NCBI GenBank assembly: GCA_907164885.2
Contig: OU015495.1
Coordinates: 213,096,039-213,160,038, forward strand
Source: Dolomedes plantarius
Lineage: Eukaryota > Arthropoda > Arachnida > Araneae > Dolomedidae
Length of the DNA: 64,000 nt
Reading direction: 5' to 3'
This document shows, piece after piece, positions 48,406-59,008 of the stretch. Positions within the stretch are counted from its first letter, which is position 1, and the number at the start of each line of letters is the position of its first letter. The notes beneath the pieces are model-generated. The model made no database searches. It saw only the letters and a list, made by a program, of their open reading frames with translations, and was not told the origin of the DNA. The translations under genes and the position numbers were made by a program.

Positions 48406-49331
48406 AAATAGTATAACTGTCAATAACACTTATTGTAACTTTTTTAAAACCTAATCTTTTATCTTTCTAATTATTTTTGAATTTATAAATCTGGTGAATT
48501 TGTGTACGAAAATAGTTATTTTTGAAGTAAGGAATGGGTTATACCGTTGTTTTTCGCGTTTTCCCAAAATTAATTTTTCCATCAGTGTTTCCTAAGGTTG
48601 CTATGTACTAAGAAAAAAAATCGTATTTCCCTTTTGCTCTTCTTGCAGACTCTTGTGGTGGTAGGAGTCCAGTTGACAGTTCGAGAATTCCACCCCCCTT
48701 AGGATTGATATTTTGAGGGATTGTAATGGCTCTTTCTCTATAGGGGGGTTAAGCACTGCCCCCCAATTTTTTATTTAAAATACATTTTTGTCAACTATTT
48801 ACGGGTACATAAATACTGATAATCAAATAAAATTGGTATTGTCAGATAGCCCGAACTTTTCTGCAAAGCGCTACAAGATTCATTTTATAAATTTCGTCCA
48901 CCGAAGGAATTTATGAGCGTTTAAAACACACTATATCAGATTTTCCCCCGAATAATTTAAATTTTAATATATTAATTGCATTTTTTTAAAAGACACGAAA
49001 AATGTACACAAATGTAAAATTTCTTTCTCTATGACGGAGTACAATTTTTAAAAAAATCTTTGAATCCAAGTCGGCAATCCGTGGACAAATTTTCTCCATA
49101 TGTTAACATTGAGGTGAGCGAATCCTATGGGGTTCGTACATAGCAGCCTTAACGCAAAACTTCCCATAAAAAAGTGAGCTTAAAATGCCTTAAAATTTTG
49201 CATACGTTACCAATAAATGTTTATAAAAGGAATAGACTATGCTCATGATTGTTGATTGATTGGTTTTTTGTTTACATAGTTAGGAATTGCAAGTGACTTT
49301 TCTGTGCATCAGTACTCTGAGATAAGCCTGA
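48406..49331. other. Spacer, nothing recognised
   Basis: Mixed AT-rich sequence with a few C-rich tracts (near 48690-48765). No credible gene. Confidence 0.35.
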
Positions 49332-49929
49332 GCATACTCCAGTAGCGTACGCAGAAATTTTCAAAGGGGGGTGTTATAGTCAAGTGAAATTAGGTTTTCA
49401 TTTCGCATTAAATAAAGGGGTTGAGATGGGGGGGGGGTCCAAAGGTCACTTTTTTCAGTTTTCGGCGTTTATCTCGAAAACAGGGTGTGGCACAGAAAAT
49501 TGTCAAACCCAAAAATTAAAGCTTATAAAATTCCCTTCCAAATGGTATATCCATGTTTGTATCCAAGTGTTACCGTAGACATAGACATAGTACATTAACG
49601 AGGCACCAGAGAGCAGGGCTCCATATCCTCGGTATGGATAATTTTTTGTCGCTATATTTCAGTTCTCAGGAATAAAAGAAAAGTGTTGACTTGAAAGGTA
49701 GAATATTAATAATAATAATAATAATAAAAATAAATAAATAATACTAATACTAGCAAAAAAATAAATAAATAAATAATGTGGCAGGTTTTATTTAAAAAAA
49801 TTACGGTAGCAGACGATTAAGCAAGAATTAGTAAGGATAGTCTTGAGGTTGATCCATCAAAAAAACGCAGGTCAGAACCAGAAGCAACGACAAATGTAAA
49901 TTAAAATTTAGAAGAGGTTGAAGGGAGAG

Positions 49930-50841
49930 TTAAGAAAGGGGAAGGAGACCAGGGTGAATAATCAAAGTGGCCTTAGGACGCCTATAGCATTCCCTTGGGT
50001 CGTAGTCGGGGAGGTTAGTTATTTCTTCGTTGTCTATTGAATATAATCTATTGTAGAAGTTAGATGCGAGATCTTTAATGTATTGCCGAATGGGTTCGAT
50101 TCTCAGATCCCTGTGAATAAGTACGTTTTTAAGGTACCAGGGCGCCTTCCTAATACCGGAGTGTTTATTTTGAATTGTCTGCAATCGCTGGATATGGGTG
50201 TCAGCCGCTGAGCCCCAAACAGGAACGGCGTACAACAGGATGGGACGCAGTACGGTTTTATACAAGAGTACTTTGTTATCTAAACCCTTTTGATTCTGGT
50301 GCAGCTGGTGGGAGATATCCGTACGGGCTTTAAAAAATTTTCTAATGTTATGTTCGATATTTTTCTTCCGCGTCAGTCGACTATCGAGGTAAATTCCTAG
50401 GTATTTGCCCTCTCTCTCAAAGTGAACCAGTTGATCGCATACTGTGACCGCATACTGGTATCCTTACGGGCTTTAAAAAATTTTCTAATGTTATGTTCAA
50501 TATTTTTCTTCCACGTCAGTCGACTATCGAGGTAAATTCCTAGGTATTTGCCCTCTCTCTCAAAGTGAACCAATTGATCGCATACTGTGACCGGAGGAAG
50601 TGGAATTCTATTGTAACTGAAAAAAAAGCTTTAGATTTTGAAGGACTTAACTTGAGCCTCCACCGTTCGAACCATCGTTCAAGAACTCCAATATGTCTCT
50701 GTAGGAACTTGTGCATATATTTAACATTTTGATGCTTAGCTAGTATTGCCGTGTCATCCGCAAACATGGCTAGTGTAGTGAATGGAGAGTTAGGAATATC
50801 ATTAATAAAAATATTAAAAAGGATAGGTGCTAACTTAGAGC
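49930..50841 (-). pseudogene. Jockey-type reverse transcriptase, partial
   Basis: The first piece (50841-50540, minus) has GSKLAPILFNIFINDIPNSP, then LAMFADDTAILAKH with the catalytic FADD, and GVLERWFERWRLKLSPSKSK. The last piece (50265-49930) has YKTVLRPILLYAVPVWGSAA, QNKHSGIRKAPWYLKNVLIH and DLRIEPIRQYIKDLA, the usual C-terminus of Jockey-clade ORF2. Between them a tandem duplication of about 143 bp (copies near 50322-50451 and 50465-50594) breaks the frame. The endonuclease and the N-terminal RT are missing through 5' truncation, normal for LINE integration by target-primed reverse transcription. Confidence 0.88.
50322..50594. repeat. ~143-bp tandem duplication within the LINE
   Basis: TACGGGCTTTAAAAAATTTT starts copies at 50322 and 50465, and both run to GCATACTGTGACCG. 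A few differences (TTCGATATT against TTCAATATT) show it is not very recent. Confidence 0.85.
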
Positions 50842-51291
50842 CCAAGTGTTACCGTTTTCGAGATATGAGCCGTTGAATATGAAATGTTTTCAAAAAAAGT
50901 GATAGTGGTTCAGGTATCTCGTCAAACTTCCTCTTCTAACTCTTTCCCCTTCCATTTCTCAGAAAACTCGTGATAGAGAAAGTTGTAGAGCGAAATATTT
51001 CCTTCAAAAATGTATAGTTATGCTAATTTATCTTCACAAGGTAAATAGTTAGAGCGTTTTGAAGTTTAGGGGTACTTTTCAACATTTTGCTAGTAAAATG
51101 CTCATCACTCAAGTTTCGTTTCCAAGGTCAGTAACTCTCTTAATCACTTTGTATGCTGTTTAATTAGATACGTATAGTATTCATAACCCATATAAATAAT
51201 AAATTATGTATACCTGTACGTATAATGTATATCTCATAATATACAGAAGATCGCTTGTAGTACAAAGGAGGAAGTAAGAAAACAAACCAAA

Positions 51292-53108
51292 ATGTATAAA
51301 AGTGTCACTTTAACTCAGATCATTTTGGAAAATTTAGATACCACACCATATGAAAAAGTTCAGTTACTTCTGACCTCAGTAAAAATTACTCCACAACACA
51401 TTTCCACAAATACCTCCCTTGCCAGCATTCAGTGGAAATTGAGCAACGAATTGTCACGTCTCAAAGGTTATGGGCCAACAGCAGCTTTCTGGGTCCAGTA
51501 CTTTGAAATGGTGGTGTTGATGAAAAAATTTATTGCAGCACAGCGCAACTGGGAAGATCATATGACATGTGCCGAACTGATGATACCTTACTTCCATGCC
51601 AGCGGGCATTTTCATTTTGCAAAGTGTACTCACCTATATGTACAACACATGCTGGGACTAACAACTCGCTACCTTCAACTTAAACAGGATTTTATAGATC
51701 GTGGATACTTCACTGTCAACAGAACTGGTATACCAATGGCGGGTGTGTGGTCTGACATGGCAATTGAGGTGACACTCATGTGTGACAGGAAGAGTGAATG
51801 AGAATTAACACGTGGACGAGGCTTTAGTGATTCGGTGTTGCGAAATGGGTTGGGGGAGCATCTGCTAGCACAGCTACAGCAATATGTAGTTCACTTGAGA
51901 TGTTTTGTGGTGTCCATACTGCAAGAGGAGAACAACATGTTGAGTTTCGAGCATCACGCATAACCACAGATGATCTAGACAGAAGGAAGCTTACTCAAGG
52001 GTTGGCTGATCACCCGCCTTTTGCTGAACGTAATTGTTTGATGTAACTTTCAACGGGAGTAATTGGAACAAGTAACGTCAACTGCTAGCAGTCCTTGGAA
52101 CCCGCACAATGAGCACTTTTGTTTGGAATGAATTTCTCAGAAGTGAAACAATCCATGAAGGACTCAGTCGTTCCTTTAGCTGCGATGAGCAATATGATCA
52201 AAGTTAATGATGAGGTAGTGGTGGTAGAGCCTCTGATGAAATTTCAAAGAACTCTGATCACCAAGAAGACAGAAGGGTATGTAGAGGAGTTGCTAACGTA
52301 CGAGTTAGCCCCATACCGTATGTCTCTATTCGCCGAGGGGATAATGAGAAAAATCAAAAGGTCAGCACTGTCTGATGCTTTCCCAAAATTTAATCAACTG
52401 ATCAATGTGAAGAACAGTTTCACGGTAATCGATGGCGACTTCCTGCTTCATAGAGTAAAGTGCAACACCAACACCACCTTCGCCTCCATCTGCGATCATT
52501 ATGTATCGTACATGATCAACCATTACGGCAGAAGTTCAGCTGTGGTTTTTGATGGTTATGAAGACACGAACTCCACGGAAACAGACGAACAACATCGGAG
52601 AGCATCAAGTAAAACATCAGTGGATATTGACTTCAATAAGAACATGGTGGCTGCTGTTCATCAGGAAAACTTCCTTTCCAATGAAAGGAACAAAACCAAG
52701 CTCATTACTATGTTAGTTCAAGCCGTGGGTGCAAGAGGTATACAGTCTACTACAGCCAAAGGAGATGCTGACTGCAGTATTGTCAGAGGTGAGTGGCAAA
52801 ACATCTCTCATTCAAGTGTGGGGATAGTAGATAGGTAAGACCTGCTCGTCTGACTTGTGGCACTCACCCCACGAGACACGAATGTGTTTTTCATGAAGGC
52901 CGGACGAGGCAACACAGAAGACAGGCTCTACTCTTCCCAACATCTTCAGGTCTTATCATTCAGCCAGTACATTATCTACATCCATAGTTTCTCAGGATGT
53001 GACACTTTGTCAGCGATTTATGGTAAAAGCAAAGCAGCAATAGTACAATGTTTCCAGCGGTATGCCAACATATACATTTTTCTTTGCGACGCACCGTTTT
53101 CGAGATAA
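51292..53108 (+). pseudogene. FEN1/XPG-like nuclease-fold protein, degenerate
   Basis: Pieces in order: 51292-51801 (RGYFTVNRTGIPMAGVWSDM), then after a stop ELTRGRGFSDSVLR, then in another frame TARGEQHVEFRASRITTDDL, then 52119-53108 with two stops. This is a broad but unnamed family I know from invertebrate genomes. The last piece has the FEN1/XPG landmarks in order: VIDGDFLLHR, VVFDGYED, KGDADCSIV (FEN EAEA site), a damaged VGxDTDLLV site (DLLV kept, FEN TEDMD), and FSGCDTLSAIYGKSKAA (FEN H2TH, GCDY..IxGIGxK). FEN proteins cut 5' flaps using acidic residues at these sites. The frameshift, at least three stops and the lost DTD make this copy inactive. The assignment is by motif order, not a search. 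Confidence 0.6.
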
Positions 53109-53417
53109 ACGCCAAAAACTGAAAAAAGTGACCTCTGGACACCCCCCCCCTCCCGCGGCACCTGAAATCGAGGGGACTTTATTAGGCGTTGCTCAGGGGA
53201 CCATCCCCTACACATTCCTGATAAAATCTCAACCCCTTCATTTAATGCATGATTCGCCACCATTTTGATCTAATATGACTGGACTATTACTATGAAAGAG
53301 TAGTTTTGAGCAATCAGTGCAAAGCGTAAACCTAATTAAATAATATATGTAGTCAGAACCAATGGGGGGGGTTATAACCCCCATCAACCCCCCCTTGCGT
53401 ACGCCACTGGCATACTC

Positions 53418-55250
53418 TGTTCCCCAGAGAAAGTTATTATCTTCATTCTTCCATTTATAAAATTGTACTATATTTGTTTTTTTTTATTTATTATGTTTTG
53501 CCGAAATGTCAAAATTTCACCCATTTTATTTCTAGTTTTTGCACCCAGAAAAAAATTGTTTTAATGCTACGGCTAAATTTTTTCTGCGTTTTTCCATGTT
53601 TTAACTTACATCTCATTATAAAAAAAGAGAAAATTTCAAAATTTTCATTAAATAACCTACGAAGGTGTACGGATATCGTAACCACATACTTGCAATTTCA
53701 ATTTTAAATAATAATGTAGGATGGCGCTGTAAGAAGCAATTTTCCCGAAGATACAACAACCCCACTTGACCCTATCTCTTACTGAAAAATGTATACTCCC
53801 AAAAATCTGATTAAAAAAATGGACAAATTCTTTGGTGACGTGATGTTTTGTTTATGGCCTCATTCCTTCCTGTGGCACAGACAAAATATTTAAAAGTCAA
53901 TCTCAAAGTTCAGTGCTTTTTATGGTAATATGTAGGGTAATTATATTACGGTATGGCCCTAATTAATAGCATCATGATATTCTTTGCTTTTAACGAGGAA
54001 GGGATATTTTGAGCTAAAGCAAGGAAAAATAGACTCCTTTATTCATTAGTCGATAAATAACGTAAATATATTAACAAACCCATAATTCCTACCTTATTTG
54101 TTACGACAATTACATAAGCTTTATTTAATATCCTTCTATCATTGGGAACGTTTTTCCTTCAAAATAGCTTGGATATTTTTTATTTTTAGTATTTTCCACA
54201 AATTTTGGTAAACAAATTGGATATTTTCTTTGAATTTCAGGTCTTTTTGCTTCGCGTTTGATATTCTGAGCAACAGTGTTGAAAGCCGACGCTAAGCCAA
54301 AGAAAAAAAAATTCATTCCTGGATTTTGGGCTTGACACCATGCTCCTGAAAGCTGGAGAATCAGTGGTAGGGATTCTTGACGTAAAGATTTTTTTCAGTG
54401 CTTAGATCACGGAACATAATATTTTGTATACATAACAGTAGAATTTGCCTCTACTCTGTCATCAATTGAATAGTACGATAGAGCAATGTTTTTTATTAGT
54501 TACCATTGTATAAAGACTATTGCAATAAAACATGATTTTAATTAAAGTTCTTTTCAATAAAATCATACTCCAAAACTTTTTTAAAAATTTAAAATGAAAG
54601 GGTTCAAATTTGTTTATATAGAGTCTTTGATTCACGCCTATTGGCTAAAAATGAATTCCTTAATTATTATGAGAAAGATCAAAGGTGGTTTTCTTTCAAG
54701 ATACGCATTTATTAAAAGAAAACTTAAAGAAAAAAAATTGGGGTATAAAAATATTTACGAAGTATTCTGAAGCTGAACGCATCATGGTATATTTTTGAAA
54801 ATGTCGGCTGTCATTTATACTTCTTTTCACCGTAAACTGGTTTTTTGTTTTTTTTAAAAAAAAGATCAGTTTTTATCCATTTTTAGGTCTTTCTTGTCTA
54901 TTTTGAGCTCATTTTCTAAAGAACACACCATTTCAATGTATATCTGTCTCAAAACAATATTTTTGTCAATTTCCTGAATTTATCGAAGAAAACAGACTTT
55001 TCGGTTTTTTTTTATAAAATCAGTCAACGGGTTGAAGATGTTTGAAATAAAAATGTTATTATTGGCACAGAAGATTTCATACGTTATTTTATAGCTACTG
55101 TTATTTTGGTACAAAAATAAGTAGTCTATTAATACACGATATAGCTGACTATTATGCAAAATGGGAAGTCGTTCAATATTTCACTGGTTTCCAGTTGCTA
55201 ACAAATTTTTTATCTAATTTTCCTCTATAGTGGTACGTTCGAAAACTTTT
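53418..55250. other. AT-rich spacer
   Basis: About 1.8 kb. A minus-strand frame at 54125-54316 and others are short and unrecognised. No terminal repeats found. Confidence 0.35.
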
Positions 55251-55811
55251 TGAAAGCCGCACCTAATTGTCAGTGGGATACACCCCGTAGCAAAAAAATT
55301 AACACACTAAGAAGGAGTTGTCCGATTATGCCAAAAATAGTTGTATGTAAAGAACATGCACAGACAAAAACCCGATTAAAATTTTAGAACAATTGAATGA
55401 TTTATTCCAGAGTTTGATCCTTACAAAGTGAGGAAGTCAATAAAGCGTTGGCCCACCTCTATCCTGGATGAAAACTGTCACCTGGCGTGGCATAGACTGA
55501 TAAAGTTCCCGCATGATGTCCTCCGGGATTTCTTGCAAAATTGTTTCCAACTGTCGGGCTAAGTCGGCAAAATTCCGGGATAATCGCCTTACCCTCACGT
55601 CCCAAATGTGCTCTATTGGGGAGCGATCAGGCGACCTAGGCGTCCAAGAAAGTGTTCGGCAAACCTGAAGAAAATTCGTGGCAACACGTGCCATATGCGG
55701 CCGGTAATTGCATTGTTGAAAAGTTGGGGTAGAGCAAGAGAAATGGCAAGAAAACGAGTTGCAGAATGTCATCTACTTACCACTGTGCTGTAAGTGTGTA
55801 AATAATGACTA

Positions 55812-56374
55812 CCAAAAGGGGTAAAGCTAGAGGAATTAGTGTTTGTTTTTCACATGTCCGAGGTCATTCTGGCATTTTAGGGAATGAAAGAGCCGACTGC
55901 CTGGCAAAGCAAGCTACAAAGCTAAACACCATTGAAATCCCTAAATCTAACATTCGCAATGAGAATCACAAAAAGACCATTCTCTTATGGAATGAGCTAT
56001 ACCAGAATTCATCGACTGCCTCTTTAACTAAACTATTTTCCCCCACAATTTAGCAAAGACTATATAACAAGCATTTGTACAGTGATTTTCACTTAACAAA
56101 ATTTCTCACTGGCCACGGCAATTTCAATTGCTATCTCAAGAAATTTGGATTATCAGACGCTGATCTGTGCTCCTGCAGCCTGGGCGGGGTTCAAAATGTC
56201 GAACACTTGCTTTTTGACTGCTTCAAACTTACTGAAGGGAGAAGGAATTTTATTGTGGAATTGGATTCCTGTAACATTAGGTTTCCTCCTCCGCTTCATG
56301 TTTTGGTCGGCCACAAACTGGCTTTGTTCTCTTTCTGTAAATTTATTGCCTTTGCTGCTTCTGTTTTTAATTAG
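55812..56374 (+). pseudogene. LINE ORF2 C-terminus: RNase H and CCHC-like tail
   Basis: The frame begins ISVCFSHVRGHSGILGNERA and DCLAKQATK, the HxxGHSGIxGNExAD motif of RNase H1-type domains (His and Asp of the active site), which removes RNA from RNA-DNA hybrids. After about 120 residues it continues HGNFNCYLKKFGLSDADLCS, CSLGGVQNVEHLLFDCFKL, the Cys/His tail common in LINEs with RNase H (I, R1, LOA-like groups). An in-frame TAG at 56051-56053 (SPTI-stop-QRLYNK) breaks it. Everything upstream of the RNase H is lost to 5' truncation. It is a different LINE family from the Jockey copy at 49576. Confidence 0.85.
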
Positions 56375-56519
56375 TCTTGTTTGTAATTAGTTTTTTTGCT
56401 TTTTTCTGTCGTTTTTCTTTGTGTTTTTGTTGTTTCTACTTACCTCTGTAAGCCTTGTGCTGTACTTTGTAGTGCACAAGGACTGCCTTATTTATAAATA
56501 AATAAAAAAAGGGGGGGGG
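55812..56519 (+). mobile_element. LINE 3' end with RNase H domain
   Basis: It starts inside the Tc1 gene between CRTP and LVVI codons and ends in an A-rich AAATAAATAAAAAAA tail near 56495-56511, followed by a G run. No clear target duplication was found. Confidence 0.75.
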
Positions 56520-56960
56520 TGTTCGGCAATCAAAGAAAATGGCAGTCCAGACCACAACGGCCAAAAAGGGGGCCTGTGTGGCGTGCGTTAGTAAGGGCAC
56601 GATTCCCACGCTGCCCTGGACGTCTCCAGACGTGTCTAATTATTGTAGATAATTAATTGTCCAGGACGATTAATTATCTCCAGTCAATGCAGTTCGGAGT
56701 TTATCGAGTTAAGAATCACTGTAATCGGTAAGCGGTGTACCGGTCGGTGCGATCGTAGATTCAGTTCTCCGCTCTCTCAGTCGTTTGTCAATGGTTATGT
56801 TGGACACTTGCGGGCGGATCACACGTCGGACGGTTGATAACGACGAGTCCGGTGCTGTGACAGCAGATCTGACAATCGCTCTGTCTTCCCGTTCTGTAGC
56901 AGAACTAGGTCGACCACTTCCGTCTTGACGCTTGTTACGGGGTAGTGACATTATATAACG

Positions 56961-57567
56961 GAAACGATGAAGAACATGTAAAATAACCATCGAAAATAGG
57001 AGGCAATTGAGAAAGATAAAGAGGAGATAAGAAGGAGTGATAGTGCACAACGATAATAAGAAACGAAATTAGAGCAATTAAGAAGGAAATGAATTTCATG
57101 GCTGAAGCAAGGAGACCCCACACGAAAGAATCCCACGGGTCTCAAGGCATAAAAATCGGCGTGCGTGGGAAAATGAAAAGTGAGGGCAGATGTAGGATAC
57201 GCCGCGTAGCAAGGAATGGGCAGATAGGAACATGTAATTAAAACCCCAACGAACAGTGGAGTGAGGGCGTTTCGAAAGTTAGAAAAGTCTACCGATCGGA
57301 TTCCCAAAGGGAGAGAATTAGGAAAATAGATGAAGGATATAGAAGATAGACAAAGATGAAATACTTCGACTTTTTGGCGATGATGCCGCTGCTGATGATT
57401 ATTAATTGATTTGACTTGATGGATCACTTAGATTTGTTCAGAATCGACGTTAGCCACCTAAATCAGCTTAGCCAAAGATGGCTGTAGAAATCAGATCACA
57501 AACGCATATAGTAGCTGAGATGATATAAGATGATAGTATCTGGTAGTAAACGATGAAGTTGATGAGA
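56961..57567. other. Unassigned sequence
   Basis: Minus-strand frames of 62-158 codons overlap here but none resembles a known protein. Confidence 0.3.
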
Positions 57568-57690
57568 TGATAATGTCGTTGAAGTAGAAGTGTACTAATG
57601 CCACTGAAATAGACGAGCAACAATGCCGCTGAAGTAGATGAGAGATAATGCCGCTGAAATAGTCGAGCGATAATAGTGCTGAAGATAGCA
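57568..57690. repeat. Degenerate ~38-bp minisatellite
   Basis: ATAATGCCGCTGAARTAG recurs with variants around 57568, 57600, 57630 and 57650. About three to four units. Confidence 0.5.
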
Positions 57691-58329
57691 GAGTGAACGA
57701 TGACCGATATAAATAGACGCCTCCGCCCCATAATCAACTTATGCCGTGCCGTACTCCCAGATGCCGAGTTCCCAACATTGCACAAGCCCACATGAAACGA
57801 AGGTACTGTATTTCCTAACCTGTAAGTTACAAATGCTCCTTTTGTTGAATTTGAGATAAGTTTATAAATTTATAAATTATTAAAATATACAAAGGTTCAA
57901 TGTATTATTGAATTACCGTGTTATTAAGTTGCAGCGTTAATCATTTCGTGAAGTAATGAGTTATTGATATATTGAATTTAATAAGGAAATGATAAGTTAA
58001 GTGTGTTTAGTTACGTGTGTATGTGCAATTTATATGCAGGAATTTTGATTATTATTATTATGTGAATTTATAGGTGTGTCGTGCGTCAAATCGATGTATT
58101 ATTCATTCAAGAGTAATTAATCATCGCCGCCCTATAATATTGTACCAGATTCGTGGTACGGAAAGTTATTTTACAAGTGAATTCGGTACAGATGTGTTTC
58201 ACGCACCTTTTTCAATTTGGCGATTTTTTTTATGTTTGGCGATTTTTTTATTTTTAGCGATTTTTTTTTGTTTGGTCTGGCAGCCATGCGATTTGGCGTG
58301 ATGTTTGTTTTTTGTTGCAACCCTGAATA

Positions 58330-58835
58330 GGTGTTGTGGTATTGTGTAGTGTTTTTGGAAGTTTAATATACCGGTGTTCGATATTTTTGTTGGCGTTTCA
58401 TAGTAGCGGTTTAGGATTTCTGTAATGTTTTTGGAAGTTTAATGTCTTCGTTTTTTGATATATCTGCGTATGTTTTAAATAGATGTTGCGGATATGTGTA
58501 ATGTTTTTGGAAGTTTAATGTCTTCGTTTTTTGATATATTTGCGTATGTTTTAAAGTAGCGGTTGAGAATTTCTGTTTAGGTTTTGAATTTTAATATAGC
58601 CGTTTTTAGATATATTTGCGTATGTTTTAAATAAGTGGTTGAGTATTTCTGCTGAGGTTTTGAAGTTTAATACAGCTGTTTTTAGATATTTTTGCGTTTT
58701 TTAAAGTAGCGGTTGAGCATTTCTGTTTAGGTTTTGAATTTTAATACAGCCTTTTTTAGATATATTCGTGTATGTTTTAAAGTAGCTGTTGTGGTTTTGT
58801 GACATGTTTATGAAAGTTTATTATTGCCATTCGTA
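58330..58835. repeat. ~80-85-bp tandem repeat, six or so units
   Basis: Units share GTAGCGGTTGAG, ATTTCTGTTTAGGTTTTGAA, TTTTAATATAGCCGTTTTTA and GATATATTTGCGTATGTTTTAA. Divergence between units is moderate. Just upstream (58215-58275) three TTTGGCGATTTTTTT blocks repeat at about 20 bases. Confidence 0.75.
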
Positions 58836-58928
58836 AGTTTGTTTTGAATTTATTTTTATATTTGAGTTGTTATTGATATTTTGTGTATGTTTGTTATTTT
58901 AAGTGTAAAATGTCCGCGTAGGCCTGTT

Positions 58929-59005
58929 TTGGCGACAAGTTGGCGACAAAAATTTTTTGACGAGTATTTGGCGTCAAAAAAAATTTGTCGCCAAATTGTC
59001 GCCAA
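58929..59005. repeat. 34-bp inverted repeat with internal direct repeats
   Basis: Left arm 58929-58962 and right arm 58972-59005 match at 31 of 34 positions. Each arm contains TTGGCGACAA twice, with one variant, so the block holds four related copies. The 9-base loop is AGTATTTGG. Confidence 0.8.
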
Positions 59006-59008
59006 GGG

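Larger units (their letters stand above)
49576..50841 (-). mobile_element. Jockey-type LINE, 5'-truncated
   Basis: It is flanked by a 13-bp target duplication CCAAGTGTTACCG (49563-49575 and 50842-50854). On the minus strand it starts inside RT motif GSKLAPILFN and ends near CTATGTCTATGTCTA at 49576. It inserted into the FEN/XPG-like TIR element, so it is younger than that insertion. Confidence 0.85.
49340..53409 (+). mobile_element. TIR element with a FEN/XPG-like gene
   Basis: A perfect 8-bp target duplication GCATACTC (49332-49339, 53410-53417) encloses ends CAGTAGCGTACGC (left) and CAGTGGCGTACGC (right, reverse complement). Further in, a second inverted block repeats: 49440-49485 (GGTCACTTTTTTCAGTTTT, then GGCGTTTATCTCGAAAAC) matches the reverse complement of 53093-53138. 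A third GTTTTCGAGATA lies at 50852. Removing the LINE insertion leaves about 2.8 kb with one degenerate gene (51292-53108) and no DDE transposase that I can see. Another copy's end is at 1-36. Confidence 0.85.
55437..56955 (-). pseudogene. Tc1-like transposase, interrupted
   Basis: Read on the minus strand: an N-terminal part (56955-56709) with KRQDGSGRPSSATEREDRAI and NITIDKRLRER; a middle part (56640-56520) with VWRRPGQRGNRALT and, in another frame, VVVWTAIFFDCRTP; then a LINE insertion; then LVVIIYTLTAQ and VDDILQLVFLPF (55815-55750) and a C-terminal part (55722-55437) with FQQCNYRPHMARVA, SPDRSPIEHIWD and SMPRQVTVFIQDRGGPTLY. The second catalytic Asp of QQDN is Cys (QQCN). The spacing to Glu is 32 rather than 34, so a small deletion is likely. 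The first helix-turn-helix and first Asp were not found. Confidence 0.75.
55271..56960 (-). mobile_element. Tc1-like element split by a LINE end
   Basis: Transposase fragments on the minus strand lie on both sides of a LINE insertion. The likely left terminus is CAGTGGGATACACCCCGTAG near 55271. The opposite terminus and the start of the gene were not found, so the right edge is approximate. Confidence 0.6.

Noticed and set aside
56951..57427. 158-codon minus-strand frame rich in Phe, Ser and Leu
   Set aside because: Looks hydrophobic but overlaps other frames, has no homology I recognise and no membrane-protein pattern that repeats convincingly.
57468..57791. 107-codon minus-strand frame
   Set aside because: Runs through a minisatellite and is probably produced by it.
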